Part shown: in pieces, positions 52,474 to 61,557 of the stretch
Layout: every line of letters begins with the position of its first letter
Numbering within the stretch: the first letter of the stretch is position 1
From: Alphaproteobacteria bacterium
GTDB lineage: Bacteria > Pseudomonadota > Alphaproteobacteria > TMED109
Direction of reading: 5' to 3'
Length of the DNA stretch: 64,000 nt
Assembly: GCA_022819905.1 (NCBI GenBank)
Contig: JAJEGJ010000008.1
Location: 36,697-100,696, forward strand
The notes under the pieces: model-generated
What the model saw: the letters and a program-made list of their open reading frames with translations, nothing else
The model's database searches: none
Told to the model about the DNA's origin: nothing
Position numbers and translations under genes: made by a program

Positions 52474-52990
52474 GCATTATCCGGTTGGTTGCGGTACCAA
52501 CATCGGGCTCGACGAGTTCCTCATCGGGTTCGCGCGCGTCGGTCCCGAGTTAGCGTGGCCGCCGATCACCTCCAGCACGCCAACAACACGTTGAGCATGC
52601 AGGACTGGCTTGGACGCGCCAGCTTCGTCGGCACCCGCCTTTACGACCGGTGCGGCGCGATACCACAAGTCCACAAGGATCATAATGAGACGGGGGTGGT
52701 GCCCAGGGGAGGAATTAGAAATACCTTTCATATGCTTGTTTTATTTACTATTGTAGTGATATTTGTAATGTCATCCCACATTTATTCCCACATAATGTCG
52801 GCGCTTGGAGCATAGTATGTTGCCTTACTGGCCCCGCGTAACCGTACGTCGAACCCGTGATGATGCCGGCGGAAGGCAGCGGGGAACGGGCGTGGCGGCT
52901 GGAACCGGGCGGCTTCCGACCGCCGACGGCGTGCATCTTCCTTAGGACTCCACGGCTTGGCCGAACAGCTATTGCCACCCTTCACAGGAC
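52474..52990. other. Gene-poor region with an AT-rich patch
   Basis: About 517 nt upstream of the crotonase gene. 52690-52800 is strikingly AT-rich in an otherwise GC-rich window and contains a 12-bp-spaced direct repeat TCCCACAT at 52774-52781 and 52786-52793. Apart from the possible 27-aa peptide at 52732-52815, no gene is seen. It may mark a junction of transferred DNA. Confidence 0.4.
52732..52815 (+). CDS. Possible small hydrophobic peptide in AT-rich patch
   Basis: 27 codons from ATG 52732 to TAG 52813-52815. The peptide begins MLVLFTIVVIFVMSS and is almost entirely a membrane helix followed by a short polar end with two His. GGGGAGG lies about 20 nt upstream, too far for an ideal ribosome-binding site. 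Short hydrophobic peptides of this size resemble type I toxins or small membrane regulators, but the match is to character only. It could equally be the fossil end of a longer membrane protein. Confidence 0.2.
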   Translation: MLVLFTIVVIFVMSSHIYSHIMSALGA

Positions 52991-53000
52991 GAGCAATCGG

Positions 53001-53790
53001 TTACGGCCCCGCCCAACTGGACGGAGCAGCACGCTGTTTTCGCCCGAACACTGGAATGCCGGCTACATCCAGAATAGCAGTGCCATCGCCGATGGTGATC
53101 TCATCCACCTGGACAGGCCGGGTACCTGTGTCGGCCAGCAGGCGACCGCGATGTTCCACGGGAGTGGTGCGTGCAGTAATCCGAGGCAACTTCCAACACC
53201 AAGTCCAAGATTTGCCGCAGACGCCGCCAATCCATCCTGGAACCGTCTTCCATGGGCACAGTGCCAATTTCTTCCTTAGCGTATCCGAACGCGTTGGCGT
53301 GGATAGTGCGCGATGTGGACGGAGGCGCCATGTCCAGTGCGCTGCCGCCCACCGCCTATACGAGCGGCACGAATGGTGCACAGCGTTCAACAATGTCAAC
53401 CGCTGCTTGGGTAGCCGAATGCCAGTGTACGGCGCAAGGATCCTTGTTTACCGCCAGGTCAGCATCCTGCGGCCGAGATCCACATTGAAGGTCGTCCTAG
53501 GCCGGGAAGAAACGTCGGATGTCTCCTCTTCGTCGAACCACTGAACCCGCGTTTCCTCGCCCCCCTTGCTAATGACTGCCTCAACGTCAAGGTTGCGGTC
53601 GTTCGTGAGTTCGGCGGAATAGCTCGCGTTCCGCAATGCCTCAAGCTCTGGCTCGACGGCTTGAAGAAGACAGTCTCTTTCGTCAAGGAAGATCTGCAGG
53701 TCGTCGGACAATCTTGGCCAGTCACGGTTCAGGGTGGCGCCAGCAATGTAGCTGTGTCCGAACGGTGGAGGTGAAGGACCTCCACCGCTG
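53001..53790 (-). pseudogene. Decayed hypothetical gene with internal stop and frameshifts
   Basis: Read on the minus strand, three frames carry consecutive natural-looking sequence. The first (from ~53790 to 53448) has LDERDCLLQAVEPELEAL and NVDLGRRML. The second includes PCAVHWHSATQAAVDIVER and then, after an in-frame TAG at 53358-53356, GGSALDMAPPSTSRTIHANA and MEDGSRMDWRRLRQILDLVL. The third, after a shift near 53165-53185, has RLLADTGTRPVQVDEITIGD and ILDVAGIPVFGRKQ. The order and codon use suggest one former protein of ~250 aa. I do not recognise the family. Confidence 0.5.
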
Positions 53791-53819
53791 ACTGCTGGAC
53801 TGCGCACGGCACTCCTTGT

Positions 53820-53990
53820 ATGCCGCGGCAATCAGCTTCCGCGGCCTATGCCCGTTGCCCGGGTCTTCGGGTATGGGTGTTGGCCGCGGCGGTCGACGGC
53901 GTCAGTCACCGCGAGGCTTTCCTTCGGTTTGGGGTGAGCGCGGCCAGCGTCAGCCAGCCGCACCGGCAAAGGTCCCTGAAACGTCACCGG
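53820..53990 (+). mobile_element. IS630-like transposase N-terminal remnant
   Basis: The frame from 53820 reads LRVWVLAAAVDGVSHREAF and LRFGVSAASVSQ. This resembles the helix-turn-helix start of IS630 transposases (a RERVVAAVxxGxSxREAAxRFGVSxxS-like pattern). No catalytic DDE region follows and the sequence decays after ~53960, so this is a fossil fragment. It lies between the decayed gene and the GPP34-cytochrome cassette, consistent with past insertion of accessory DNA here. Confidence 0.45.
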
Positions 53991-54307
53991 ACGCATCCTC
54001 GATATCTTCTCATCTACCGAATGCCACAGCTACTTCGGGCCCGCCGGGTTTGATCCAAGCTGATCGAATTACGCCCTGACCAGCGACGGGGAAGGGAACT
54101 GCGCTTAATCCGATGCCCGAGTGGGAAGTTCTTGATGGACTGCAGACAGGAGGTCATGCTTGGCAGTGTGACGCGTAGCTACGGATCACCGACTCTGTCA
54201 GGGCCAGCGCCATCCGAGGCGTCTGGACGCAGCACCCCATGTGGGTCGCTTCGACACTTCCGGGGCGCCGGTCGTAGCGGCCCCCCGCTGGCCGAGTGGG
54301 GCACGTC

Positions 54308-55483
54308 ATGCTGAGTTTCACCGAAGAGTTGGTGTTGCTGCTGAACGACGAAGACGGTGTGCCGCTGCCGATTCGGCAGGACGTCGTGGCGTGTGCCCTC
54401 GCGGGGGCCGTGCTGATGGACCTCGCATTCGACTACCGGATTGACACTGATTTCGAGGCCCTCGTCGTCCATGACCGGACGCCGACCGGCAATGCCGTAC
54501 TCGACCGTCTACTGGCGAAGATTGCGGCCCGTGCAGAGGTTTGCGACACCAAGACTTGGATCGGCATTTTGTCGGCCGAGGAGGCTCCCGCCGTCCACGA
54601 CGAGATCCTGGCAGGTCTCGTCGAACAAGGCGTGCTCACTGTCCGATCCAGCAAATTTCCGTGGATGGGATCCCGGCGGCGTCCCGGCGACGGCGGCGAG
54701 ACGGTGCAGAAGATCCGCCTTCGTATCGCGGACGTGCTGTATTCCCACGACATTCCCGACCCTCGGGAGGTCGCCCTGATCTCACTCCTGGATGCCTGCG
54801 AGATCCTCCCCGAGATCCTTCCAACGCAAGAGCTGACAGACCTGCGTCCCCGCATCACGTTGCTGCGGAAAATGGACCTGATCGGGCGCGAGGTGGCCGC
54901 GGCAATCGCCGACATCGAGCGTTCGATCATTCAAGCGGTACAGGATCGGGCGGCACAGTTCCGGAAATTGCTGCTGATCCTCTCGGCTGTTGCCGGAAGC
55001 ACGGCAGGCGCGACGTTCGTACTCCCGCGCGTCCCCGTAGCCGATAGTTTCGGCGCCGCCCTCCGCATGCACCTCTGGTTCGACAGCGGCTGGCAGTTGT
55101 GGACCGGCTATGCCCTGCTCGCACTGGCGTCAGCAGGCATTCTCGCGGCCGTGCTCATGAAGGTTCGGCGAATCGCCCGGTTCGGTGGTCACAATTGGTG
55201 GCGGCTCGCCCATGCCGGGCTTGGTGTCGCCTGCGTTCTCGCCCTCTTCGCGCACACCGGCTTCCGTCTCGGAGCCAATCTCAATGCGGCGCTGATGGTC
55301 TGTTTCTTGGCAGCGCTGATCCTTGGCGGCATCGCCGGGGTTTGCAACAACGCTGCAGGCAGGCTCCGGCGGATGGGGGTACCACCCAGGGTGCGCATCA
55401 TCCCGATGCGCCTGCACACGGTTGCGCTCTGGCCTCTTCCGGCTCTCGTGATCATCCACGTGCTGGCCGTCTACCTGTATTGA
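54308..55483 (+). CDS. GPP34 domain fused to a di-haem cytochrome b-type membrane domain
   Basis: 391 aa; ATG 54308 follows GGGG at a good distance, GTG 54296 is an alternative. Residues 1-~210 are a GPP34 domain: MLSFTEELVLLLNDEDG, then ALAGAVLMDLAFDYRIDTD, IPDPREVALISLLDACEIL, and LLRKMDLIGREVA. Residues ~219-391 form five helices (about 219-240, 264-286, 299-318, 325-346, 370-391). The third has His302/His316 and the fifth His370/His384, two HX13H pairs that fit bis-His ligation of two b haems as in cytochrome b561/bc-type proteins. N-terminus probably cytoplasmic. Directly followed by a multihaem cytochrome c and a DUF3365-type haem protein. I know of no described protein with this architecture. 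Confidence 0.82.
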   Translation: MLSFTEELVLLLNDEDGVPLPIRQDVVACALAGAVLMDLAFDYRIDTDFEALVVHDRTPTGNAVLDRLLAKIAARAEVCDTKTWIGILSAEEAPAVHDEILAGLVEQGVLTVRSSKFPWMGSRRRPGDGGETVQKIRLRIADVLYSHDIPDPREVALISLLDACEILPEILPTQELTDLRPRITLLRKMDLIGREVAAAIADIERSIIQAVQDRAAQFRKLLLILSAVAGSTAGATFVLPRVPVADSFGAALRMHLWFDSGWQLWTGYALLALASAGILAAVLMKVRRIARFGGHNWWRLAHAGLGVACVLALFAHTGFRLGANLNAALMVCFLAALILGGIAGVCNNAAGRLRRMGVPPRVRIIPMRLHTVALWPLPALVIIHVLAVYLY

Positions 55484-55495
55484 AGAGGGTGCCGC

Positions 55496-56974
55496 ATGTC
55501 GCGCAAGGCGTTCCTCCGGGCCGGTTGGATGCTGATGACCCTGACAGCGGTCGGCGTGGTGCTGCTGTGGATGACGGTTGGCGGCGCGCGCAGGATTTTC
55601 CTGATCGGCGAGACGACCGCCGCCCACCATCAGATCGAGCTGGCGTGCGAGAGCTGCCATACCGCGCCGGTCTTCGCCGCGGCGGCGACAGCGGAGAAGG
55701 CGCTGAACAAGGCTTGCCGGAACTGCCACGAGGATGAACTGGCCGAAGCCGACGACAGCCATCCCAGGAAGACGTTCCGCAACCCGCGGATGGCCGTCTA
55801 CTGGGACAAGCTAGATGCGAGGCTCTGCACGACCTGCCACGCGGAGCATCGGCCCGAGATCACGCGGAAAGGAGCAGTTACCGTGGCTGCGGACTTTTGC
55901 CGGGCGTGCCACAGCGAGGGCGACCAGGACGTTCGCACGGACCGACCCAGCCACACCGGACTGGCCTTTGATACCTGTGCGTCAGCAGGCTGCCACAACT
56001 ACCACGACAATCGTGCGCTCTACGCGGATTTTCTGGCGAAGCACGCGAACCAACCCTGGCTGTTGGCGCCGTCCGTGCACGCCCTGTCGGCCCGGGACCG
56101 CACCCCGACACCCGCCGGGGAAAATGCGCTCGAGCGAGGTGACGCTCTGGCTCCGTCGGCAGCGCTCACCGATCCGACGGCCCTTGATCAGTGGACGGGT
56201 TCGGGTCATGCAGCGGCGGGCGTGAACTGCACCGGTTGCCACGCCCCGGAAGTGGCACCGGACGCTTCAACCGTTGAAGTCAAGGCGCGATGGATCGCCA
56301 CCCCGCCGCTCACGGTCTGCAAGGACTGCCACAAGACGGAGGCAAACACGTTCGCACGCGGCCGGCACGGCATGCGCCAGCACCCCATGATTGCGCCGCC
56401 GCGTGACGCAGCGAAGACGGCCATCGGCACTGTCCTGCCAGGGACTATCGTGCGGTGGCTCGCGGATGCCCCGCATCCCACCCTAATGACCGTGGGTGAG
56501 GCGCGCCTCCCGATGCGCGCCGCCGCCGCCCACAAGGTGCTTGATTGCGGGACCTGTCACCAGCCCCACGCGGTCGATGTCGGGCAAGCTGCGGTGGAGG
56601 CCTGCGTGTCCTGTCATGACGGCCCTCACAGCCGGGCCTATGTCGGCAGCCCTCATCACGTTCTCTGGCGGGCCGAGCAGGCCGGCACCGCGGCGCCCGG
56701 GACCGGGGTGAGTTGCGCTACCTGCCATATGCTGAAATCCGAGCGCCGCAGCGTAATCACCACCAGCCACCACCAGAACGATGGCCTGCGTCCCAGCACG
56801 AAGATGATCCGACCTGTTTGCCTCGATTGCCACGGGCTCGGCTTTGCGATCAACGCGCTCGCTGACTCCGGGCTCGTAGCGCGAAACTTCAGGGGACGGC
56901 CGGCGGTTCATGTCCAGAGCATCGATTGGGCAGTGTGGCACGCTGCTTCGGAAACCGAGAACACCGGGCGTTGA
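55496..56974 (+). CDS. Membrane-anchored multihaem c-type cytochrome (11 haem motifs)
   Basis: 492 aa, 12 nt after the GPP34-cytochrome b gene, with AGAGGG before the ATG. An N-terminal anchor helix spans residues ~10-28, so the bulk is periplasmic. Ten CXXCH motifs are at about residues 51, 74, 111, 135, 245, 275, 351, 370, 407 and 442. An additional CX4CH (CASAGCH) at 161-167 resembles the wider haem site of cytochrome c3. Many extra His residues could be distal ligands. No catalytic motif of nitrite or hydroxylamine enzymes is evident. It most likely accepts electrons from the b-type domain next door and relays them to the periplasm or outside. Confidence 0.88.
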   Translation: MSRKAFLRAGWMLMTLTAVGVVLLWMTVGGARRIFLIGETTAAHHQIELACESCHTAPVFAAAATAEKALNKACRNCHEDELAEADDSHPRKTFRNPRMAVYWDKLDARLCTTCHAEHRPEITRKGAVTVAADFCRACHSEGDQDVRTDRPSHTGLAFDTCASAGCHNYHDNRALYADFLAKHANQPWLLAPSVHALSARDRTPTPAGENALERGDALAPSAALTDPTALDQWTGSGHAAAGVNCTGCHAPEVAPDASTVEVKARWIATPPLTVCKDCHKTEANTFARGRHGMRQHPMIAPPRDAAKTAIGTVLPGTIVRWLADAPHPTLMTVGEARLPMRAAAAHKVLDCGTCHQPHAVDVGQAAVEACVSCHDGPHSRAYVGSPHHVLWRAEQAGTAAPGTGVSCATCHMLKSERRSVITTSHHQNDGLRPSTKMIRPVCLDCHGLGFAINALADSGLVARNFRGRPAVHVQSIDWAVWHAASETENTGR

Positions 56975-57022
56975 GCGCGCGCCCGCGTGCTCAACCCAGC
57001 CAAGGAAGAAAGGGGAACCGCC

Positions 57023-57592
57023 ATGCAGTCAAGATCAGGCCGACTCACCGTGTTTGCGGCGGGTGTTGCCGCCATGGTTGCGGCGGCGAGCGCAGCCGCA
57101 GACGGCATTCCGTACCGACAGGTCGCCGACATGCTGTATCAGGTCATGTCCGCAGACCGCGAGGTCTACACGAAGATGGTGATTCAGCGCCTCATGGTGG
57201 ACGACGAGGTCATCACCGCGTCGGAACACTTCGAGGACGACATCGCCTTGCCGTTGCCCGCGCAGATGTTCCGCTTCGGCGCGGAACGGGTGGCGGATGA
57301 AACGGAGGACTTCTCGTACGCGTTGCTCTCGCTCCAGCCGATCAACAAAAAGAACGGCCCCGGGACCGGACTGGAGAAGGAAGGCCTGGAGTTCGTCGTC
57401 GACAACGAGGGGGAGAACTTCTACGGGGAAGAGGAACTTGGCGAGCAGCGCTACTTCACCGCCGTGTATCCCGATTATGCCGTCAGCGAAGCCTGCATCC
57501 GGTGCCATAACGAACACAAGGATTCGCCGCGCACCGACATCAAGGTGGGTGACGTGATGGGCGGTGTCGTGATTCGCTTTCCGGTGGACTGA
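57023..57592 (+). CDS. Periplasmic DUF3365/Tll0287-like haem protein
   Basis: 189 aa; ATG 57023 follows AAGGAAGAAAGGGG. Signal peptide to ~residue 27 (AASAAADG). The sequence YAVSEACIRCHNEHKDSP has a single CXXCH (residues 158-162) near the C-terminus, and a preceding globular domain with FSYALLSLQPINKKNGP, as in DUF3365/Tll0287-type c-haem sensor domains. Such domains often sense redox, NO or O2 ahead of kinases; here it is free-standing. It is 48 nt after the cytochrome gene, last of the three-gene cassette. Role as a terminal or sensory haem protein is inferred. Confidence 0.8.
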   Translation: MQSRSGRLTVFAAGVAAMVAAASAAADGIPYRQVADMLYQVMSADREVYTKMVIQRLMVDDEVITASEHFEDDIALPLPAQMFRFGAERVADETEDFSYALLSLQPINKKNGPGTGLEKEGLEFVVDNEGENFYGEEELGEQRYFTAVYPDYAVSEACIRCHNEHKDSPRTDIKVGDVMGGVVIRFPVD

Positions 57593-57850
57593 AGGCGGCT
57601 GCAGTCATCCCAACTGCGGCGTCGAGACCGGTAGGCGAACAGGTCCTGCGGCTGAATCCCGGGGTTGACGACCGCCCTGAAGCCGCCGTTCGCTCGGCCT
57701 GGCGCCAACTCCGTTACCGAGTTGATGCCGAGCGAGGGGCCAGCCGCAGCGCAGAATACCCCGCCACATAGGCCAGTTCTGCAAACGCGCAGGCGTTTCT
57801 GCCATTCCTGCCGAGGCCCAGGCTGAACGGGGCGCTTCCCCGGCACCACG

Positions 57851-58723
57851 TCAACCTTGCTTTGTAAGCCCCAATTCATCGTTCACGGGGCGGCCGCAGG
57901 CTGCCGGGACCTCCATGTCGAGGTGCCGGTAGAACTCCGTCTCCTCGGGTTTCCTTCTGTTGTACATGAGGACAGCCGTTCCGCCGGGCTTGAGAAGCCA
58001 CTGGACCTTCCTGGACACCAGGTCGGGCTCACCGATGTAGGAAGGCACGCCGAAGAGACTCACGACAAGATCGAACTTCTGCCCCGGATTCGGCCAGTAG
58101 TCCTCAAACGGCGTTCGGATCAGTCGGTCGCGGAATTCGGGATGCTTGTCTCCGAAAGCGCCCAGCATTCCTCGACTGGGATCGATACTGAAATAGTGCT
58201 CCGGCTGGATGTGTCCGAAGCGGAAGTCGACGAGGGTTCCGGTGCCGCAGCTGACGTCGAGAATTTCGGCCCCGTTCTCGACCTTCAGCGAGTCGTATAC
58301 CCGTTGGCTACGCGAGACGTCGGCCTTCCCGCTGTGGATCCCGAGGTCATAGGCATCGGCAATGGACGTGTAGGGATCGAGATGAGATGCGTGAATGGCC
58401 CGATTGATGAGGATGTGGTCGAGGTTTGCCCCCTTCGTCCAGTACTTGTAGCCGTTCGAGCAGAAGCGACGGTACCAGTAGCCCCTGAAAAACTCCTCGG
58501 TGCGCTCCACGGCCCGCATCTTCCTGAGAGCCTCCACGAACTCATCCTCGCTGTGCCACGTCCTCTTGAGGGTGTAGGAGTGCGGCGCGCCGGGCATTGT
58601 CCTCGCAAATCGATACGAGTGCTTCTCCAACAGCTCGGCCAATTCCGCACAGGTCTCAAAGACCTCGTCGCTCCATTCCGGGGCGGTCTCGATAGGACGA
58701 AATCTCTCGTTGTCGCGCATCAT
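57851..58723 (-). CDS. Class I SAM-dependent methyltransferase-like protein
   Basis: 290 aa. Motif I is ILDVSCGTGTLVDF at residues ~152-165, followed by SIDPSRGMLGAF and FDLVVSLFGVPSYI (motif IV region) and LLKPGGTAVLMYNRRKP. The first ~110 residues (Trp/Tyr/Arg-rich, RGYWYRRFCSNGYKYWTKG) are not recognised. No target-recognition domain is seen, so a small-molecule or protein substrate is more likely than DNA. It is isolated by 257- and 602-nt gaps, inside an accessory region. Confidence 0.75.
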   Translation of the reverse strand: MMRDNERFRPIETAPEWSDEVFETCAELAELLEKHSYRFARTMPGAPHSYTLKRTWHSEDEFVEALRKMRAVERTEEFFRGYWYRRFCSNGYKYWTKGANLDHILINRAIHASHLDPYTSIADAYDLGIHSGKADVSRSQRVYDSLKVENGAEILDVSCGTGTLVDFRFGHIQPEHYFSIDPSRGMLGAFGDKHPEFRDRLIRTPFEDYWPNPGQKFDLVVSLFGVPSYIGEPDLVSRKVQWLLKPGGTAVLMYNRRKPEETEFYRHLDMEVPAACGRPVNDELGLTKQG

Positions 58724-59325
58724 GATATTGGGCCCATTTCAGTGTCGGTCATGATGGCCGGTCGTCCCTGAATTGCCATACCCAATTGAAATGCGGCGGC
58801 GGCGAATTTCCACAGACGGAAAGGGAGCGCTGCTGATGTGGATGCACGGAATGAAGATGGGGTCATGCATTCACGCCCACGATGTCGGTCACAGCGACGG
58901 GATCCCCCTCCTCGTCGCTGACGGCACCTCAACGCGGTCGAGACGATGAGTGTGCGTGGTTAAATTGGAAGCAGGAGAACGCCGGACAGAGTGGCCTGAC
59001 GAAAGCTGTTCAAACATGGCAGCGCATTACGGGTGATGGTTGCAGGCACGTTACGACGCCAGGACATGGCTCTAATTCGACGACTGGATCCCATGGTGAA
59101 GAGGCGCCGCGAAGCCCTTCCCCAGAAATCCATCCGCCGGCTCGGCAATGGCCGGGAACGTCCTGCTCACGGCCCGGAACGCGAAGCCGAAGCAGGAAGG
59201 GAGCCCGGCGGGCCCGCATACGCCGCGGAGTCGTCTGTGGCGGATGGTCCCGTGCCGGTTTCGGCACCGTGTTTTCAACCAGGCAGTGTTACCAGAGAGC
59301 GAGCGAGCGTTTAGGCTTGTCAGGT
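58724..59325. other. Gene-free region
   Basis: 602 nt between the divergent methyltransferase and nuclease genes. The frame of the nuclease is open back to 58882, but the added residues are Arg/Ser/Gly-rich with no family character. No RNA gene or repeat was recognised; it may be eroded coding DNA. Confidence 0.4.
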
Positions 59326-60129
59326 ATGGTCAGCACACCTTGTCTTGACGCCGAAGCTGTTCGGATCGAGTTGCAGAGCTTCTCGTCCCGTCTGGAGCGT
59401 GCGTTGGCATCCGCCACGCGGGTGCGCGAGAGAGACTTCGCGGGCTTCTTTTCCGGTTTGGCTGTAGCGGTTGACATCGCGAGGGGCGCTCAAACCGAGC
59501 TTGACCGCAGGTTAGCGACAAGGTTTTCCATATTCGACTACTCCCACTGGCGTGAGATCGACTTGTCGCGTGCGTTTGGAAAGCTCCTGGACCCGACTGG
59601 CAGTCACGGTCAGGGGAGCCGCTTTGTCGACCTATTCCTGCAAGAAGTCTGCCGCGGGTCGCAGTCGGCACGGAGAGCGAGCTTTCCCACATCGAACTTC
59701 GATTGGTGCCGCGTCCTTCCTGAGTATGAGACCGATGAAGATCGAAGAATCGACATCGTTCTACAGCTGCCCGGAAACCGCTGGATAGGAATAGAGAACA
59801 AGCCTTGGGCGGGGGAGCAAAAGGATCAGGTGAAACATTACGTGCAGTACCTCCTTGGAAGGGCTGCTTCCATGGAGAACGGGGACGCGTGGCTCGTGTA
59901 TCTCAGTGGCGATGGCCGGGACCCGGAAACCCTGCCCGGCAAGATCGAAGAAAGAGAACGCTGCGTAACCATGGGTTACCGTGTATCCGCGCAGGGGGCC
60001 CCATCGGTGGAAGAGTGGATTCGGCAATGCCTGCGGGAATGTGAAGCGGAGCGGGTGCGCTGGTTTCTGAAGGATTTGCTGGAATACTTGAGGCGTTCGT
60101 TTGAGGCAGCGAACAGCCCGGGAGCCTGA
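59326..60129 (+). CDS. PD-(D/E)XK nuclease superfamily protein (PDDEXK_4-like)
   Basis: 267 aa from ATG 59326. The catalytic core reads DRRIDIVLQLPGNRWIGIENKPWAGEQKDQVKHY. Asp in RIDIVL and Glu-Asn-Lys in GIENK form the D...ExK signature, and the following Gln is also typical. FSIFDYSHWREIDLSRAFGKLLDP upstream fits the PDDEXK_4 family. The family appears in phage-defence and mobile contexts but is poorly characterised. It is followed after 19 nt by a frameshifted gene with the same orientation, probably a partner. Confidence 0.82.
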   Translation: MVSTPCLDAEAVRIELQSFSSRLERALASATRVRERDFAGFFSGLAVAVDIARGAQTELDRRLATRFSIFDYSHWREIDLSRAFGKLLDPTGSHGQGSRFVDLFLQEVCRGSQSARRASFPTSNFDWCRVLPEYETDEDRRIDIVLQLPGNRWIGIENKPWAGEQKDQVKHYVQYLLGRAASMENGDAWLVYLSGDGRDPETLPGKIEERERCVTMGYRVSAQGAPSVEEWIRQCLRECEAERVRWFLKDLLEYLRRSFEAANSPGA

Positions 60130-60148
60130 CGGGAGGAAGTTCGAGCCC

Positions 60149-60794
60149 ATGAACGAAGACCTTGTTGTCCGCACCACGGTGGATTTCATCCGCAGCAGCC
60201 CGAAGTACCTGGATCTGGCCCTGCAAATTGAAGAGGCGATGCCTCGGCTCAAGGCTGGCCTGACCGAGGAGTTCCTGAAGAGCGTGGAATCAACAATTAC
60301 GACGGACGAATGGCGATTGCACCGGTGGGACGCAGGTTTGACCAAAAAAGAATTGCCGGCTGGCATTGCGCAGAGCGGATTGGCCTTCAGACGAAGATCC
60401 GGCGGATCCGACGGGGATCCTGTTAGGAACCGACGAGGTGCTTTGGGGGCGTGTCTATGTCGGCATTTACCTTTCCAAAATGACACAGCAAAGGATCAGA
60501 GCAAAAGAACAGCAGATCTTGCCAAGTTTGGAACGAGCATGGGAGAAGCTGCCTCCGCAAGGAAAGGGCTGGCAAACGAAAAAGTTTGACCGAGATCTTT
60601 TTGGCGGTTGGCACAGTGCCATGACATACAGGTATCTCAACGAACCGGTCGGTGATTGGGGCTCCGCTCAGTTCCTTCGGAACTCACTTGATGACAAGTG
60701 CAGGGAAGAAATGGTGAAACTTGTCACCAGTCAAATGGAGTTTCTGAAATGTGCGGCTACTGGCCTCGTCGAAGCGACACTACGAACGGCCTAG
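60149..60794 (+). pseudogene. Frameshifted hypothetical gene downstream of the PDDEXK nuclease
   Basis: Two overlapping frames carry one continuous protein. The first, from ATG 60149, reads MNEDLVVRTTVDFIRSSPKY and loses character near 60380. The second continues from about 60370-60410 with GILLGTDEVLWGRVYVGIYL and FDRDLFGGWHSAMTYRYL to TAG at 60792-60794. The intact product would be ~213-215 aa, soluble, helical, with a conserved-looking WGRVYVGIYL segment. No family is recognised. A single indel in ~60370-60415 explains the break; sequencing error or programmed shift are alternatives. Confidence 0.6.
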
Positions 60795-61557
60795 TGCAGC
60801 ACGTGGCCCGCGTCTCTTCGATGAAATGCTTGCACCAGGGCATCGATGAGGCGACGTCCGGGCGGCCCTATTCGGATTGACCAGAACCCTCTTCCAAGTC
60901 ATTCCGCACAGGCCATCATCGACGGCACATCCGCTTGGGCGATGGTCTTGAACAGCGCTGAACTGGCGCCAGTCTGACCCGGAACTTGGTCCATGCCGGG
61001 ATTGACGGGCGCACTCCACGCTTTGACCCTGCCACTCCGTGGGCATCGACCATGCTGCCAAAGCGCCCTGTTATGCATTGATTCGTCGCGTGTCTCTGCA
61101 TCCCGGACAGTAGGCGCAACGCCAACACTTCTGACCGACGGTTGATCCTTTACCCATCGTTCCATGAACTATCGTATCCGAACATTGCTGCTGCAATGAC
61201 GGTTGTCTCAACCTATTCATTTTTGTGTTGGTTTGTCGGGCGTCGTCAGAAGTCGTCACAATTCTCCCCGCGCCTCGCATCCTTTGGGATTTCATTTCCA
61301 GCAATTGTATGGGCGACGAGCGAGCGGACCGGAAGCAGATTGCACGGCCCATCGCCTCCGCGATTAAGCTCCAGACCTCCTCGCCGTCTCGACGACAACG
61401 GCTCGCAAGATGCCGCCGAAAAAGCGACCGGCTTGGTCGCTAAGGCGATGGGGTTCATGGTAGCGTCCATGGGGGGACTCCACCTCCAAGCACTGAGGCA
61501 GAAACCAACGGCAGTGTCGCCATCAGCGTCCTGAACACATTCGATCGAAAGTGAACA
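60795..61557. other. Gene-free region
   Basis: 763 nt with no convincing gene on either strand. Several short frames exist but are stop-rich and compositionally unlike neighbours. The stretch probably represents eroded accessory DNA. Confidence 0.4.

Noticed and set aside
58882..59325. Upstream extension of the PDDEXK nuclease frame
   Set aside because: Arg/Ser/Gly-rich sequence unlike the downstream protein; ATG 59326 gives the family-like N-terminus.
60795..61557. Several short frames on both strands considered as remnants of a mobile element
   Set aside because: Stop-rich and without any motif I can name; left as gene-free.
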